Assembly (NCBI GenBank): GCA_027490305.1
Contig: JAIXYI010000065.1
Span: forward strand, 1 to 47,335
Reading direction: 5' to 3'
Origin: Flavobacteriaceae bacterium
GTDB lineage: Bacteria > Bacteroidota > Bacteroidia > Flavobacteriales > Flavobacteriaceae
Length of the DNA: 47,335 nt
Shown here: positions 6,766 to 15,079 of the stretch, piece after piece
How the letters are laid out: every line of letters begins with the position of its first letter
How positions within the stretch are numbered: position 1 is the stretch's first letter
Program-made: the position numbers and the translations under genes
Notes under the pieces: model-generated
The model's input: the letters and a program-made list of their open reading frames with translations, nothing else
What the model was told of the DNA's origin: nothing
The model's database searches: none

Positions 6766-7508
6766 GGTTGATTGTTGAGGGTTCAGGGTTGAGGGTCCAG
6801 GGTCCAGGGTTCAGAGTTCGGGGTTCGGGGTCAGGACTCACGGCTTAGGGGTTGAGATTCGGCGTCTTGAAACCGGCATCTTACTACCTCGAGGTGGCGA
6901 TGACGGGCAAATCAGGAGAAAGTTTATGCATGTGCCTTTGGAACACTTCAGGGAACAATCCTATTTCCTTTCGCGTAGCCCTTAGTTGAGTCAGATGAAA
7001 GATTTAACAAATACTGCGGTTTTCCCGTATCACCGCCTCATTTTCTTTCGCTAAGGGACGCATCCGCCCCTCCCCTAACGCAAACTACTGATTCCCGGTG
7101 ACATGGCGGTATGGAAAAACCGTACTTTTTGTTAAAGGTTATTGGATGGAGAGTTGAGAGTTCAGGGTTCAGGGTTGAGAGTTCGGGGTTGAGAGTTCGG
7201 GGTTGAGGGTTGAGGGTTTGGAGAGGAGTTTCAGCGTCTTACAACCGGCGTCCCAACGGCAGCCGCAGCGATTGGAGTCAGATTAGGATGGAGGTGATGT
7301 GCTTGACGTTGCAAAAAATCGCGGAAATATTGATTCCCTTTTGCTTACTGGGAGTAAAGCCAGTGGACAGATTTAACAATTAGTACGGGTTTCCCGTACC
7401 ACAGTCCCGTTTTCTTTCGCTAAGGGACGCATCCGCCCCTCCCCTAACGCAAACTACTGATTCCCGGCGACATGGTAGTACGGAAAAACCGCATTTTTTG
7501 TTAAAGGT
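6766..7508. repeat. Tandem duplication of a ~369-bp gene-free module
   Basis: Two copies (about 6766-7139 and 7140-7508) have the same order of parts. First come 8-mer words of the GGGTTGAG / GGGTTCAG type, then a segment containing GCGTCTTxxAACCGGC, then a highly conserved 138-bp part (7001-7138 and 7370-7507). That last part starts GATTTAACAA and ends TTTTTGTTAAAGG. Its inner block TTTCGCTAAGGGACGCATCC is identical in both. Its ends are imperfect inverted repeats (CGGTTTTCCCGTA against TACGGAAAAACCG), so each copy can fold into a long hairpin. No reading frame spans it. The stretch 7509-7734 up to the next gene holds AT-rich words (ATTATCAATTATCAACTATC) and no gene. Confidence 0.75.
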
Positions 7509-7734
7509 GGCAGGGCTAGGAAAAAAGAACTTCGATTGAGAGCCTCCCAACAAAATGCCCCCACAGCGAATGCAATACCGCACAACCGACCTTCTAAGAT
7601 GGGCCCCACACCGCCTCCGACTGATAGAACCGATACCCCCTTCATTATCAATTATCAACTATCAATTCCTCACCGTTCATTGTTCATCGTTCCTTCTTCA
7701 TTGCTCATTCTTCCTGTACCCGTATCTTTACCCC

Positions 7735-8301
7735 ATGCACGTACTCGTCATCGACAACTACGATTCTTTCACCTTTAACCTGGTGCACTATCTCGAAATG
7801 GGGGGGTGCAAGGTAACCGTACTCCGCAACGACGAGTGCGACTTCGACGACGTGCGGAAGTTCCAGAAAATTGTGTTGTCGCCCGGACCCGGAGTGCCGG
7901 ATGAAGCCGGACAACTGAAAGCCATCATCCGGGAATTCGCACCTTCCAAAGACCTCCTTGGCGTATGCCTAGGACTACAAGCGATCGGCGAAGTCTTCGG
8001 CGCCCAACTCACTAACCTCGAAACCGTCTACCACGGCGTAGCGACCGATGTGGATATCATCGTGCCCGACGATCGTCTTTTTCGCAACCTGCCAACCCAA
8101 ATTGAGGTAGGGCGGTACCACTCGTGGGTGGTGTCGACCGATGGTTTTCCAGACGATCTCGAGGTCACCGCCGTCGACCAAAACGGCCAAATCATGGCGC
8201 TTCGACATCGTATCTACAACGTCAGGGGCGTACAATTCCATCCGGAAAGTGTGCTCACACCGCACGGAAAAACAATTATCCGCAATTGGCTTACATCCTA
8301 A
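7735..8301 (+). CDS. pabA: Glutamine amidotransferase of anthranilate / aminodeoxychorismate synthase
   Basis: 188 residues from ATG 7735 (MHVLVIDNYDSFTFN). The open frame extends 60 codons upstream, but that part is AT-repeat sequence and unlike the family. It has the class I amidotransferase triad: Cys78 in GVCLGLQ, with His and Glu in FHPES near the C terminus. SPGPGVPDEAG and YHSWVV are also diagnostic. It supplies ammonia from glutamine to a PabB or TrpE partner for folate or tryptophan synthesis. No partner lies adjacent, so PabA and TrpG cannot be separated from this window; a lone copy outside a trp cluster slightly favours folate or a shared role. Confidence 0.88.
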   Translation: MHVLVIDNYDSFTFNLVHYLEMGGCKVTVLRNDECDFDDVRKFQKIVLSPGPGVPDEAGQLKAIIREFAPSKDLLGVCLGLQAIGEVFGAQLTNLETVYHGVATDVDIIVPDDRLFRNLPTQIEVGRYHSWVVSTDGFPDDLEVTAVDQNGQIMALRHRIYNVRGVQFHPESVLTPHGKTIIRNWLTS

Positions 8302-8451
8302 ATTAAAAATTTAGAATACTGAATTTTATATTTTGGATATCAGTTACATAAACGACATCCATAGAAATTACCTATAGCGCCAAAAAGCCACTTTTTCCTA
8401 CCTCTTCCCGAAAACGTGTTCGCAGAAAAAAATGTTAAACTGGAATTTAAA

Positions 8452-8484
8452 CAAACGTTTGACTTAAACAAACGTTTAATTTTG
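8452..8484 (+). promoter_or_regulatory. Twin TetR operators over the efflux operon promoter
   Basis: Two near-identical palindromes, CAAACGTTTG (8452-8461) and CAAACGTTTA (8469-8478), each follow TTAAA or TTTAAA, with 17 bp between centres. The second overlaps the -7 element TAATTTTG (8477-8484). The ATG of the TetR gene is 23 bases downstream. This fits autorepression by the TetR protein of the whole tetR-tolC-emrA-emrB operon. No TTG at perfect distance is seen for a -33 box. Confidence 0.75.
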
Positions 8485-8506
8485 TCCCGTCTTTTTATGC
8501 TACACG

Positions 8507-9124
8507 ATGACAGAACTAAACGACAAACAAATCCGCATCCTCCAGGTCGCCGAACGGCTCTTTGCTGAAAAAGGATTTGACGGCACCTCAATCCGCGATA
8601 TCTCACGCGAAGCCGGCAGCAACATCGCCATGGTGTCGTATTATTTTGGCTCGAAAGAGAAAATGCTCGAGGCCCTTATCCTCCACCGCATCCGCGACAT
8701 GCGCCTGCAACTCGAAAACCTGATGCGGGAGAACCTCTCCCCTCCTGAAAAAATGGAACGGCTCGTCGATTTGTACCTCGAACGCGTCAACAAAAACCGC
8801 TGCATATACCAGATTGTGCAGTTTGAACTGGCTTCGAACAAACGCAAACTCGACATGAAGCAGTTTCTTGATGTCAAAAAACAGAACCTTGCCTATCTCG
8901 AGCAAATAGTCAGGGAGGGCCAGCAGCAGGGACTATTCCGAAAAGACGTCAACATCACCTTGCTACCTTCGACCCTGATTGGCACCTACTTCCACTTCCA
9001 GGCCAATCGCCTGCTCTACGAAGATATCCTGGGTCTCGATTCCGATTCCCGTTTCGAAGCATACGTCACCGGCGACCTCGCCACTCATATCAAACAAACT
9101 GTAAACGCCCTTTTACGCCCATGA
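8507..9124 (+). CDS. TetR-family repressor of the efflux operon
   Basis: 205 residues. The N-terminal helix-turn-helix (about residues 8-55) is typical: ILQVAERLFAEKGFDGTSIR, then DISREAGSNIAMVSYYFGSK, the usual TetR signature. The helical C-terminal part is the ligand-binding and dimer domain. It overlaps the tolC start by four bases (ATGA), so it is the first gene of the efflux operon and is made at a fixed ratio to it. Palindromes at 8452-8478 are its likely operators. The inducer is unknown, but should be a substrate of the pump. Confidence 0.93.
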   Translation: MTELNDKQIRILQVAERLFAEKGFDGTSIRDISREAGSNIAMVSYYFGSKEKMLEALILHRIRDMRLQLENLMRENLSPPEKMERLVDLYLERVNKNRCIYQIVQFELASNKRKLDMKQFLDVKKQNLAYLEQIVREGQQQGLFRKDVNITLLPSTLIGTYFHFQANRLLYEDILGLDSDSRFEAYVTGDLATHIKQTVNALLRP

Positions 9125-10455
9125 ACTCCAAAACACTCGTGATGGCGCTCGTTGCCCTCGGCGCCTTGAAGGCAAATGCCCAGCAAAAAAGCCTTTCGGT
9201 GAAGGAGGCCGTTGCCCTCGCGCTCCAAAACAGCAACGAAACGCAATGGGCCGCCACCAAAGTCGCTACCAAAGGCTACGACCTGCAGGCCACCCAAAAC
9301 AACCTATACCCCGACTTCAAACTAACCGGACAATACCTGCGGCTTACCAATGCCAACGTACGCCTGCCCGCGAGCCAGGATTCGGGCACCGATCCCGCTA
9401 ATGGCAATAGCGGATCGCCCAAGGTCAATTCGCTCGCTTTCGGCCAGGCAGCGTTCAACCTACCGGTTTTTGCCGGCGGACGCCTGCGCCACAGCATCGA
9501 AGCCGCCGACAACCTCTACAAATCGGAACAGGCCAATGCCGCCCAAACGAAAGAGGAAGTCGCCATTCAGGTGATCGAATACTACGCCGCCCTTTACAAG
9601 GCGCAGCGCTCGGTCGAACTGTTGCGCGAAAGCCTCGAAAGCAACGCACAACGTGTCAAAGACTTCACCGCACGCGAGCAAAACGGACTGATTGCGCGCA
9701 ACGATTTACTTAAAGTACAACTTCAGAAGTCACAGGTACAACTTTCTCTCGATGAGGCAGAAAAGAATGTTCGTGTTATTAATTATGAACTCGTGCAACT
9801 TCTGAAACTTCCGGCGGCTACCCAAATCATTGTCGACCCCTCCAATGTCGAACCGAACCTGTTCGCAACACCCATCGCGCCGGAAAACGATGCCTTGACA
9901 AAACGGCACGACCTCGAAGCCCTGTCCTTTGCCGAGAAGGCTGCCGATGCCCACGTCAAGGTCGCCAAAAGCGCCTTTTTCCCTTCCCTGTCGCTAACCG
10001 GTGGCTACGTGGCCCTCGACCTCCAGAACGTGGCGACGGTCACAAATGCCATGAATGTGGGCGTCGGCGTGTCGTATAACCTCAGCTCGATCTTCAAGTC
10101 GGGTAAAGACGTGAAAGCTGCAAAAAGCCGTGCAGAGGAACTCCGCGAACAAAAAGAAATCCTCTCCGACCGCATCAAAACCGGTATCGTAACAGCGCAG
10201 GAAGACTACAACCTCTCCATCAAGCAAGACGAGGTCTACAACGAAGCCGTTGCCCAGGCCGCCGAAAACTACCGGATCGTCCGCGACAAATATGACAACG
10301 GCCTGTCGGATACCACCGAACTGCTCGACGCCGACGTAGCCGAATTATCCGCCAAGATCAACCTCGCCTACGCACGCGCCAACCGCGTTCTGAAATTCTA
10401 TGAATTGCTGGAAGCAACCGGCAGCCTAACCGAATCATTCAACATCAAACCCTAA
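9121..10455 (+). CDS. TolC-family outer-membrane efflux channel
   Basis: 444 residues. A signal peptide (MNSKTLVMALVALGALKANA) is followed by two outer-membrane efflux protein repeats with long amphipathic coiled-coil helices, the pattern of TolC. LSVKEAVALALQNSNE at the start and NGLSDTTELLDADVAEL near the end are the usual repeat signatures. Trimers form the outer-membrane exit duct for the EmrA/EmrB pump encoded immediately downstream; the next start is only 5 bases after this stop. Confidence 0.93.
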   Translation: MNSKTLVMALVALGALKANAQQKSLSVKEAVALALQNSNETQWAATKVATKGYDLQATQNNLYPDFKLTGQYLRLTNANVRLPASQDSGTDPANGNSGSPKVNSLAFGQAAFNLPVFAGGRLRHSIEAADNLYKSEQANAAQTKEEVAIQVIEYYAALYKAQRSVELLRESLESNAQRVKDFTAREQNGLIARNDLLKVQLQKSQVQLSLDEAEKNVRVINYELVQLLKLPAATQIIVDPSNVEPNLFATPIAPENDALTKRHDLEALSFAEKAADAHVKVAKSAFFPSLSLTGGYVALDLQNVATVTNAMNVGVGVSYNLSSIFKSGKDVKAAKSRAEELREQKEILSDRIKTGIVTAQEDYNLSIKQDEVYNEAVAQAAENYRIVRDKYDNGLSDTTELLDADVAELSAKINLAYARANRVLKFYELLEATGSLTESFNIKP

Positions 10456-10460
10456 TCCCG

Positions 10461-11543
10461 ATGGAAAAGAAAAAGACCAATAAAAAGTTCCTCATCATCT
10501 TCACCGTGTTGATCGTGGCAGGTGGTATATACGGTACTTACAAATATCTGCATTCCCTTAAGCATGAGACAACTGATGACGCTCAAATAGAGCGAAACAT
10601 GAACCCAATCATTCCCCGTGTTTCGGGTTATATTACCAAGGTATACGTCACCGATAACCAACCGGTTAAGAAGGGCGATACGTTGTTTACCATCGACGAC
10701 CGCGACTATCGCGTGAAGGTGCAGGAAGCCAAAGCGGCCCTCATCGCGGCACAGGCCTCTTACGAAGCCGCACGGGCTGATATCGGCACAGCGTCGGCAA
10801 GTGTCAATGTATCCGAAGCCAACGTCCGCTCGGCCGGGGGCAACATCGAAACTGCCCACATCCGCCTGACACGCGCCACAAACGACTTCGAACGCTATAG
10901 CAACCTCTATAAGAACCACTCGATCACCAAACAGCAATACGAACAGGCCGAAGCCGCAAAACTCGAGGCCGAATCGCAACTCCGCATCTTGCAACAACAG
11001 GAAAAGGCCTCCGCGTACCAAAAAACCGTCGCCAGCGCCCGCACCAACGTCAGCGCCCGGCAATCGGATGTTGCGAAAGCCAACATCGAACGCGCCCAGG
11101 CCGCTCTTGACGCCGCCCAACTCAACCTGAGCTACACCGTAGTGACCGCACAGGTAGACGGACAGGTATCGAAAATCGCGATCCAACCCGGACAATTCCT
11201 GCAAGCCGGACAGTCACTTTTTTACGTCATCAACGAAAACGACACCTGGGTCGTGGCGAACTTCAAGGAAACCCAACTCGACAAAATGACCGTGGGCCAG
11301 GAAGTATCCGTTTCCGCCGACGCCTTCCCCGACACCGAGTTCAAAGGCACCATCACCTCGTTTTCGCCCGCTACCGGCGCCCGTTTCTCGGTACTGCCTC
11401 CGGATAACGCTACCGGCAACTTCGTAAAGGTCGTGCAACGCCTGCCGGTGCGCATCAACCTGGATCCTGCCAAAAACGACGCAGAAAAACTACGTCGCCT
11501 GCGGCCGGGCATGAACGTAGAAGTCGACGTGCATTTGAAATAA
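10461..11543 (+). CDS. emrA: HlyD/EmrA-type membrane-fusion protein
   Basis: 360 residues. A cytosolic basic N terminus is followed by one membrane anchor (about residues 9-28). Next come the biotinyl-lipoyl-like half-motif (VSGYITKVYVTDNQPVKKGD), a long alpha-helical hairpin (about residues 85-210), the second lipoyl half (VDGQVSKIAIQPGQFL) and a beta barrel ending RPGMNVEVDV. TTDDAQIERN just after the anchor is characteristic of EmrA. It links the inner-membrane EmrB with the TolC channel. It is followed by a 204-bp spacer before emrB that contains a repeat element. Confidence 0.92.
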   Translation: MEKKKTNKKFLIIFTVLIVAGGIYGTYKYLHSLKHETTDDAQIERNMNPIIPRVSGYITKVYVTDNQPVKKGDTLFTIDDRDYRVKVQEAKAALIAAQASYEAARADIGTASASVNVSEANVRSAGGNIETAHIRLTRATNDFERYSNLYKNHSITKQQYEQAEAAKLEAESQLRILQQQEKASAYQKTVASARTNVSARQSDVAKANIERAQAALDAAQLNLSYTVVTAQVDGQVSKIAIQPGQFLQAGQSLFYVINENDTWVVANFKETQLDKMTVGQEVSVSADAFPDTEFKGTITSFSPATGARFSVLPPDNATGNFVKVVQRLPVRINLDPAKNDAEKLRRLRPGMNVEVDVHLK

Positions 11544-11545
11544 GA

Positions 11546-11694
11546 AGCTGATCCGGCTATCCGCTGCAAGCTTCCGTCGGCAGCACCGGTTTTTCAGGGT
11601 CCCGTTCCGGCTTCCGCTGGTCGCCGTCCGGAAACCCAAAAACCAGGCGCTCCCTCCGAAAGGCTTTCCGCTGCTATCCGGGCTAGTCCCCTTC
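11546..11694. repeat. GC-rich palindromic intergenic repeat inside the emr operon
   Basis: The segment begins GATCCGGCTATCCGCTGCAA and ends GGCTTTCCGCTGCTATCCGG. Its ends share the word CCGCTGC next to CTATCCG, and the middle is GC-rich with several short inverted repeats. It separates emrA from emrB within what is otherwise one operon. The last 50 bases before emrB are AT-rich words (AATTGTTCATCATTAATTG). It resembles intergenic repeats I remember from other Flavobacteria, but I cannot verify this here. Confidence 0.5.
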
Positions 11695-11747
11695 ATACTA
11701 CCACGCCACTCCCCATTGTTAATTGTTCATCATTAATTGTTCATTCA

Positions 11748-13331
11748 ATGAGTTCCCCCCATCCCGATGACCTCGTAGAATACGGCTTCCGAAGGGTCAT
11801 TATCACAATCACCGCCGTGATGTGCGCCCTTCTCGAGATCGTTGATACCACCATCGTCAACGTGGCCCTCACCGACATGCGCGGCAGCCTCGGCGCCACA
11901 CTCACCGATGTGGCCTGGGTAATCACAGCCTACGCCATTGCGAACGTCATCGTGATTCCGCTGACAAGCTGGTTGTCGCAACAGTTCGGGCGACGCAATT
12001 ATTTTGCGGTTTCCATCGTGATCTTTACCGTGGCCTCGTTCCTGTGCGGTAACGCAACGAACATCTGGGAATTGGTAGCCTTTCGTTTCGTACAAGGACT
12101 CGGGGGCGGTGCCCTGCTCGTAACCGCACAAACCATCATCACCGAGAGTTATCCAGCGGCGAAACGCGGTATGGCACAGGCTATTTACGGTATGGGCGTT
12201 ATCGTAGGACCTACGCTCGGTCCACCATTAGGTGGTTATATCACCGAGCATTTTTCGTGGCCGTATATCTTCTACATCAACATTCCCATCGGGATTATCG
12301 CAACCTTCCTGACCCTGTCGTTCGTGCGGAGCCCGAAATATGGCGAAAAACTGAAATCCAACCAAGTCGACTGGTGGGGCATCATCTTCCTGGCCGCCTT
12401 TATCGGTTCGCTGCAATTCGTACTCGAACATGGCCAGCAGGACGATTGGTTTGAAGAACCGCTTATCGTCATCCTTTCGCTCGTTTCCCTCTTCGGTCTT
12501 CTTGCCTTCATTTGGCGTGAGATGACCTATAAGCATCCGGTTGTAAACCTAAAGGTGTTGAAAGACAGCAATCTCCGCATAGGCACCTTCATGTGTTTCA
12601 TATTGGGCTTTGGACTCTACGGCTCTACCCTCATCATCCCGATCTATACCCAACAGGTATTAGGCTGGACCGCCACGGAATCGGGCTTGCTGCTCGTACC
12701 CGGTTCGTTGATGACGGCTTTCCTGATGCCGGTGGTAGGAAACATGATCCAAAAAGGCGTTAAACAGCCCTATCTGGTAGCAGCGGGCTTCGCCGTATTC
12801 TTCTGTTTCACCTATTGGATGTACATCGTCATGACGCCCAACACCAGCCACGATGCGTTGTTTTGGCCCACAATTGTCCGCGGAGTCGGCCTGAGTTTAC
12901 TATTTGTTCCGATCACCACCATGGCGCTTTCTACACTCAAAGGAAAAAGCATAGGTGAAGGAGCGGCATTTACAGGTATGATGCGCCAATTGGGCGGATC
13001 GTTCGGTATCGCGATCATTACCACGTTCATCACGCGTTTCACGCAAACGCATCGGGTGAACCTCGATTCGCACCTCGACCCTACCCGTCCGGAGGTACAA
13101 CAACGTATTGAAGGCCTGAAAGCGAACTTCATGGCACATGGTGCTTCACCCGACGTAGCGCTGCAAAAAGCCTATCAGGCGCTTGATTTCACCGTCATGA
13201 AGCAGGCAACCGTGTTGTCGTATATGGATATTTTCATCTACCTCGGACTCCTCTTTCTTTGCTGCATCCCAATCATCCTGCTGATCCGTCAAGGGAAAAG
13301 TAAGGTCGATATGTCAGAAGCCCTGCATTAA
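11748..13331 (+). CDS. emrB: DHA2-family multidrug exporter (EmrB/QacA type)
   Basis: 527 residues with about 14 hydrophobic segments, as in the DHA2 branch of the major facilitator superfamily. Motif D1 (LEIVDTTIVNVALTDM) lies in the first helix. LSQQFGRRNYF is the loop 2-3 motif A, and GMGVIVGPTLGPPLGGYI is motif C of helix 5, typical of drug/H+ antiporters. It exports hydrophobic compounds using the proton gradient, together with EmrA and the TolC channel encoded just upstream. Confidence 0.93.
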   Translation: MSSPHPDDLVEYGFRRVIITITAVMCALLEIVDTTIVNVALTDMRGSLGATLTDVAWVITAYAIANVIVIPLTSWLSQQFGRRNYFAVSIVIFTVASFLCGNATNIWELVAFRFVQGLGGGALLVTAQTIITESYPAAKRGMAQAIYGMGVIVGPTLGPPLGGYITEHFSWPYIFYINIPIGIIATFLTLSFVRSPKYGEKLKSNQVDWWGIIFLAAFIGSLQFVLEHGQQDDWFEEPLIVILSLVSLFGLLAFIWREMTYKHPVVNLKVLKDSNLRIGTFMCFILGFGLYGSTLIIPIYTQQVLGWTATESGLLLVPGSLMTAFLMPVVGNMIQKGVKQPYLVAAGFAVFFCFTYWMYIVMTPNTSHDALFWPTIVRGVGLSLLFVPITTMALSTLKGKSIGEGAAFTGMMRQLGGSFGIAIITTFITRFTQTHRVNLDSHLDPTRPEVQQRIEGLKANFMAHGASPDVALQKAYQALDFTVMKQATVLSYMDIFIYLGLLFLCCIPIILLIRQGKSKVDMSEALH

Positions 13332-13381
13332 AAAGCGCGACCAAAGTTATCAACAGGTGTCGCAAGCGTTAGGAATTTGTT

Positions 13382-13389
13382 TATATTTG
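13382..13389 (+). promoter_or_regulatory. -7 promoter element for the small unknown gene
   Basis: TATATTTG fits TAnnTTTG exactly and lies 30 bases upstream of the ATG at 13420. A clear -33 TTG is not seen at ideal spacing. It supports starting the gene at 13420 and not further upstream. Confidence 0.5.
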
Positions 13390-13419
13390 ATTGATACACA
13401 ACCAAAAACAAATCCGAGT

Positions 13420-13770
13420 ATGGCCTTTTTCGGAGGAAAAGTCAGGAAGGTGCTCCGTGAGCTACGCCTGACGAGTGAAAGTCGGTCGAATGACCTGAAC
13501 CGTGAAATCCGTGAATTTCTGGAAGAACTGGAGGAAGACTACGAAGAAAACAAGGACGTCGTTCCTGAATTCCATGACTTCGCCGAACAACTCAAAACCC
13601 AGTTGGCGCCCGCAGATGCATCAAAACTCGAAGAGTTCATGCGGCGTTTCTCACGGGTAGACCGCACCGCACGCCACGGCGTAGAATTCATGCGCGAACT
13701 CAAGCGCGACCAACGCAAGCTGTCACGCGAAACCATTTGGCAAATCGAAGAATATACGGCACAGGCCTAA
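13420..13770 (+). CDS. Small conserved-looking helical protein of unknown function
   Basis: 116 residues from ATG 13420 (MAFFGGKVRKVLREL). The frame is open 21 codons further upstream, but that part overlaps the predicted promoter. The protein is highly charged (Glu/Arg-rich), predicted all alpha-helical and probably coiled coil, with no signal or membrane segment. It has its own promoter element and ends directly against the convergent yaaA stop, with no spare bases. Family not recognised. Confidence 0.65.
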   Translation: MAFFGGKVRKVLRELRLTSESRSNDLNREIREFLEELEEDYEENKDVVPEFHDFAEQLKTQLAPADASKLEEFMRRFSRVDRTARHGVEFMRELKRDQRKLSRETIWQIEEYTAQA

Positions 13771-14529
13771 TCAGCGGGTAAAAACCAACTCCCGTTCTTT
13801 TGAAAGGTTTTCGTCAAAACGATAGCCTTCGTAATCAAACGCTTTGAGGCCATCCAGCGTCTCAATATCGTGGTCGAGGATGTAGCGTACCATCAACCCG
13901 CGCGCCTTTTTCGCGAAAAAGGAAATCATCTTCAGTTCCCCATCTTTATAGTCCTTGAACTCCGGTGTGATGACGGGCACTTTCAGCGCTTTTACGTCTA
14001 CCGCCCCGAAATATTCCGTGCTCGCCAGATTCACAAACAACTCCTGGCGTTTCAGTTCTTTATTCAACGCTGCCGTTACGATAGGGCGCCAATAGTGGTA
14101 CAGGTTTTCCGCCTCGCCCACGGGCAATTTCGTTCCCATCTCAAGTCGATAGGCCTGTATGAGGTCAAACGGCTTGAGAAGTCCGTACAAACCCGACAGG
14201 ATGCGTAACTTCCCTTCCATCGTCTCCCATTTGTCCGCCGGAAGGCTATACGCGTCGAGTCCGCCATATACATCACCTGCAAACGCATACACCGCAGGTC
14301 GCGCGTTATCAGGCGTAAACGGTGTCTTCCATTTCCGGTTTCGTTGCCAGTTCAGGTCCGCCAGGTTTTGGGAGATATCCATTAATTCCATCAACTCCTG
14401 CGGCGATTTCTTTTTCAACACCGCCTGTACGGGCTTGGCATAGCGCAGGAAAGGCGATTTGGTGTACTGCGAATGCGGCAGCGGCGTTTCAAAATCGAGG
14501 GTCTTGGCGGGCGATATAACGATCTTCAT
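13771..14529 (-). CDS. yaaA: Peroxide-stress protein YaaA (DUF328/UPF0246)
   Basis: 252 residues, the usual size. MKIVISPAKTLDF at the N terminus, YAFAGDVYGGLDAYSL in the middle and ILSGLYGLLKPFDLIQAYRLEMG are the family signatures. In E. coli YaaA lowers free iron and protects from Fenton chemistry during peroxide stress, and the fold binds DNA; its exact activity is unresolved. It is convergent with the unknown gene on its left side and lies 40 bases downstream of the membrane protein gene at 14570-15079. Confidence 0.93.
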   Translation of the reverse strand: MKIVISPAKTLDFETPLPHSQYTKSPFLRYAKPVQAVLKKKSPQELMELMDISQNLADLNWQRNRKWKTPFTPDNARPAVYAFAGDVYGGLDAYSLPADKWETMEGKLRILSGLYGLLKPFDLIQAYRLEMGTKLPVGEAENLYHYWRPIVTAALNKELKRQELFVNLASTEYFGAVDVKALKVPVITPEFKDYKDGELKMISFFAKKARGLMVRYILDHDIETLDGLKAFDYEGYRFDENLSKERELVFTR

Positions 14530-14569
14530 CGAAGCTATTTTTCGCGAAGGTAGCGCGAAGTGGCCTACC

Positions 14570-15079
14570 TTACAATTTTTTCAGTAAGCGGATATTCGAC
14601 CACAATAGGATAATCGGGAGTACCACGCCAATGATTAAATAGGACGTAGCCAGATGGTACGGAGCGGCACCCGTCGTCACCTTTTGCGCTATCGCCCAGA
14701 CAACGGCGCCCAACACCACTACCAATAATCCCATAAAAAGATAGACCGACGGCTTCCATTTCCGGAAATACAAAACGGAGAGCGTCGCTAACGCAAGGGC
14801 TACTCCCACCGACGACAGGTTGTCCGTCGCCGTCGACGTTTCGCCCCAGCCCAGCGCAAGGGCCGCAATGGCGACAAGGCCAAAGAAAATCAGCGTCGGA
14901 TACTGCGTGAGTATGGTGTCGTATTCGCGTTGGCTTTGACGGAAGTCTACGTCTTGCAACGCAAGGTCAATCTCCGCCTGCGAAAATCCATCCCGCAGCA
15001 AGTGCCGCATGGCGTTTTGTTTGGTGTAGCGGTTCCGGAGGTAGCGTTGTGCTTCGGTTTTACAGTCTCTTGTTGGCAT
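14570..15079 (-). CDS. Unknown membrane protein following hutH
   Basis: 169 residues. A soluble, basic N-terminal region of about 60 residues (CKTEAQRYLRNRY, then a helix-turn-like GFSQAEIDLALQDVDF) is followed by about four membrane helices (roughly residues 62-78, 86-104, 111-130 and 143-160). The N-terminal part could be a small binding or dimer module. Its ATG overlaps the last base of the hutH stop, so the two are translationally coupled. There is no obvious link to histidine degradation; it might help import or signalling. Confidence 0.7.
   Translation of the reverse strand: MPTRDCKTEAQRYLRNRYTKQNAMRHLLRDGFSQAEIDLALQDVDFRQSQREYDTILTQYPTLIFFGLVAIAALALGWGETSTATDNLSSVGVALALATLSVLYFRKWKPSVYLFMGLLVVVLGAVVWAIAQKVTTGAAPYHLATSYLIIGVVLPIILLWSNIRLLKKL

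Noticed and set aside
6766..7508. Telomere-like or origin-type repeat because of GGGTTGAG words
   Set aside because: The words are irregular, and similar simple words of other sequence precede many genes here; no DnaA boxes or replication genes are present.
7555..7734. N-terminal extension of the glutamine amidotransferase
   Set aside because: The family begins with the VLVIDNYDSF strand, and the upstream part is AT-rich word-repeat sequence.
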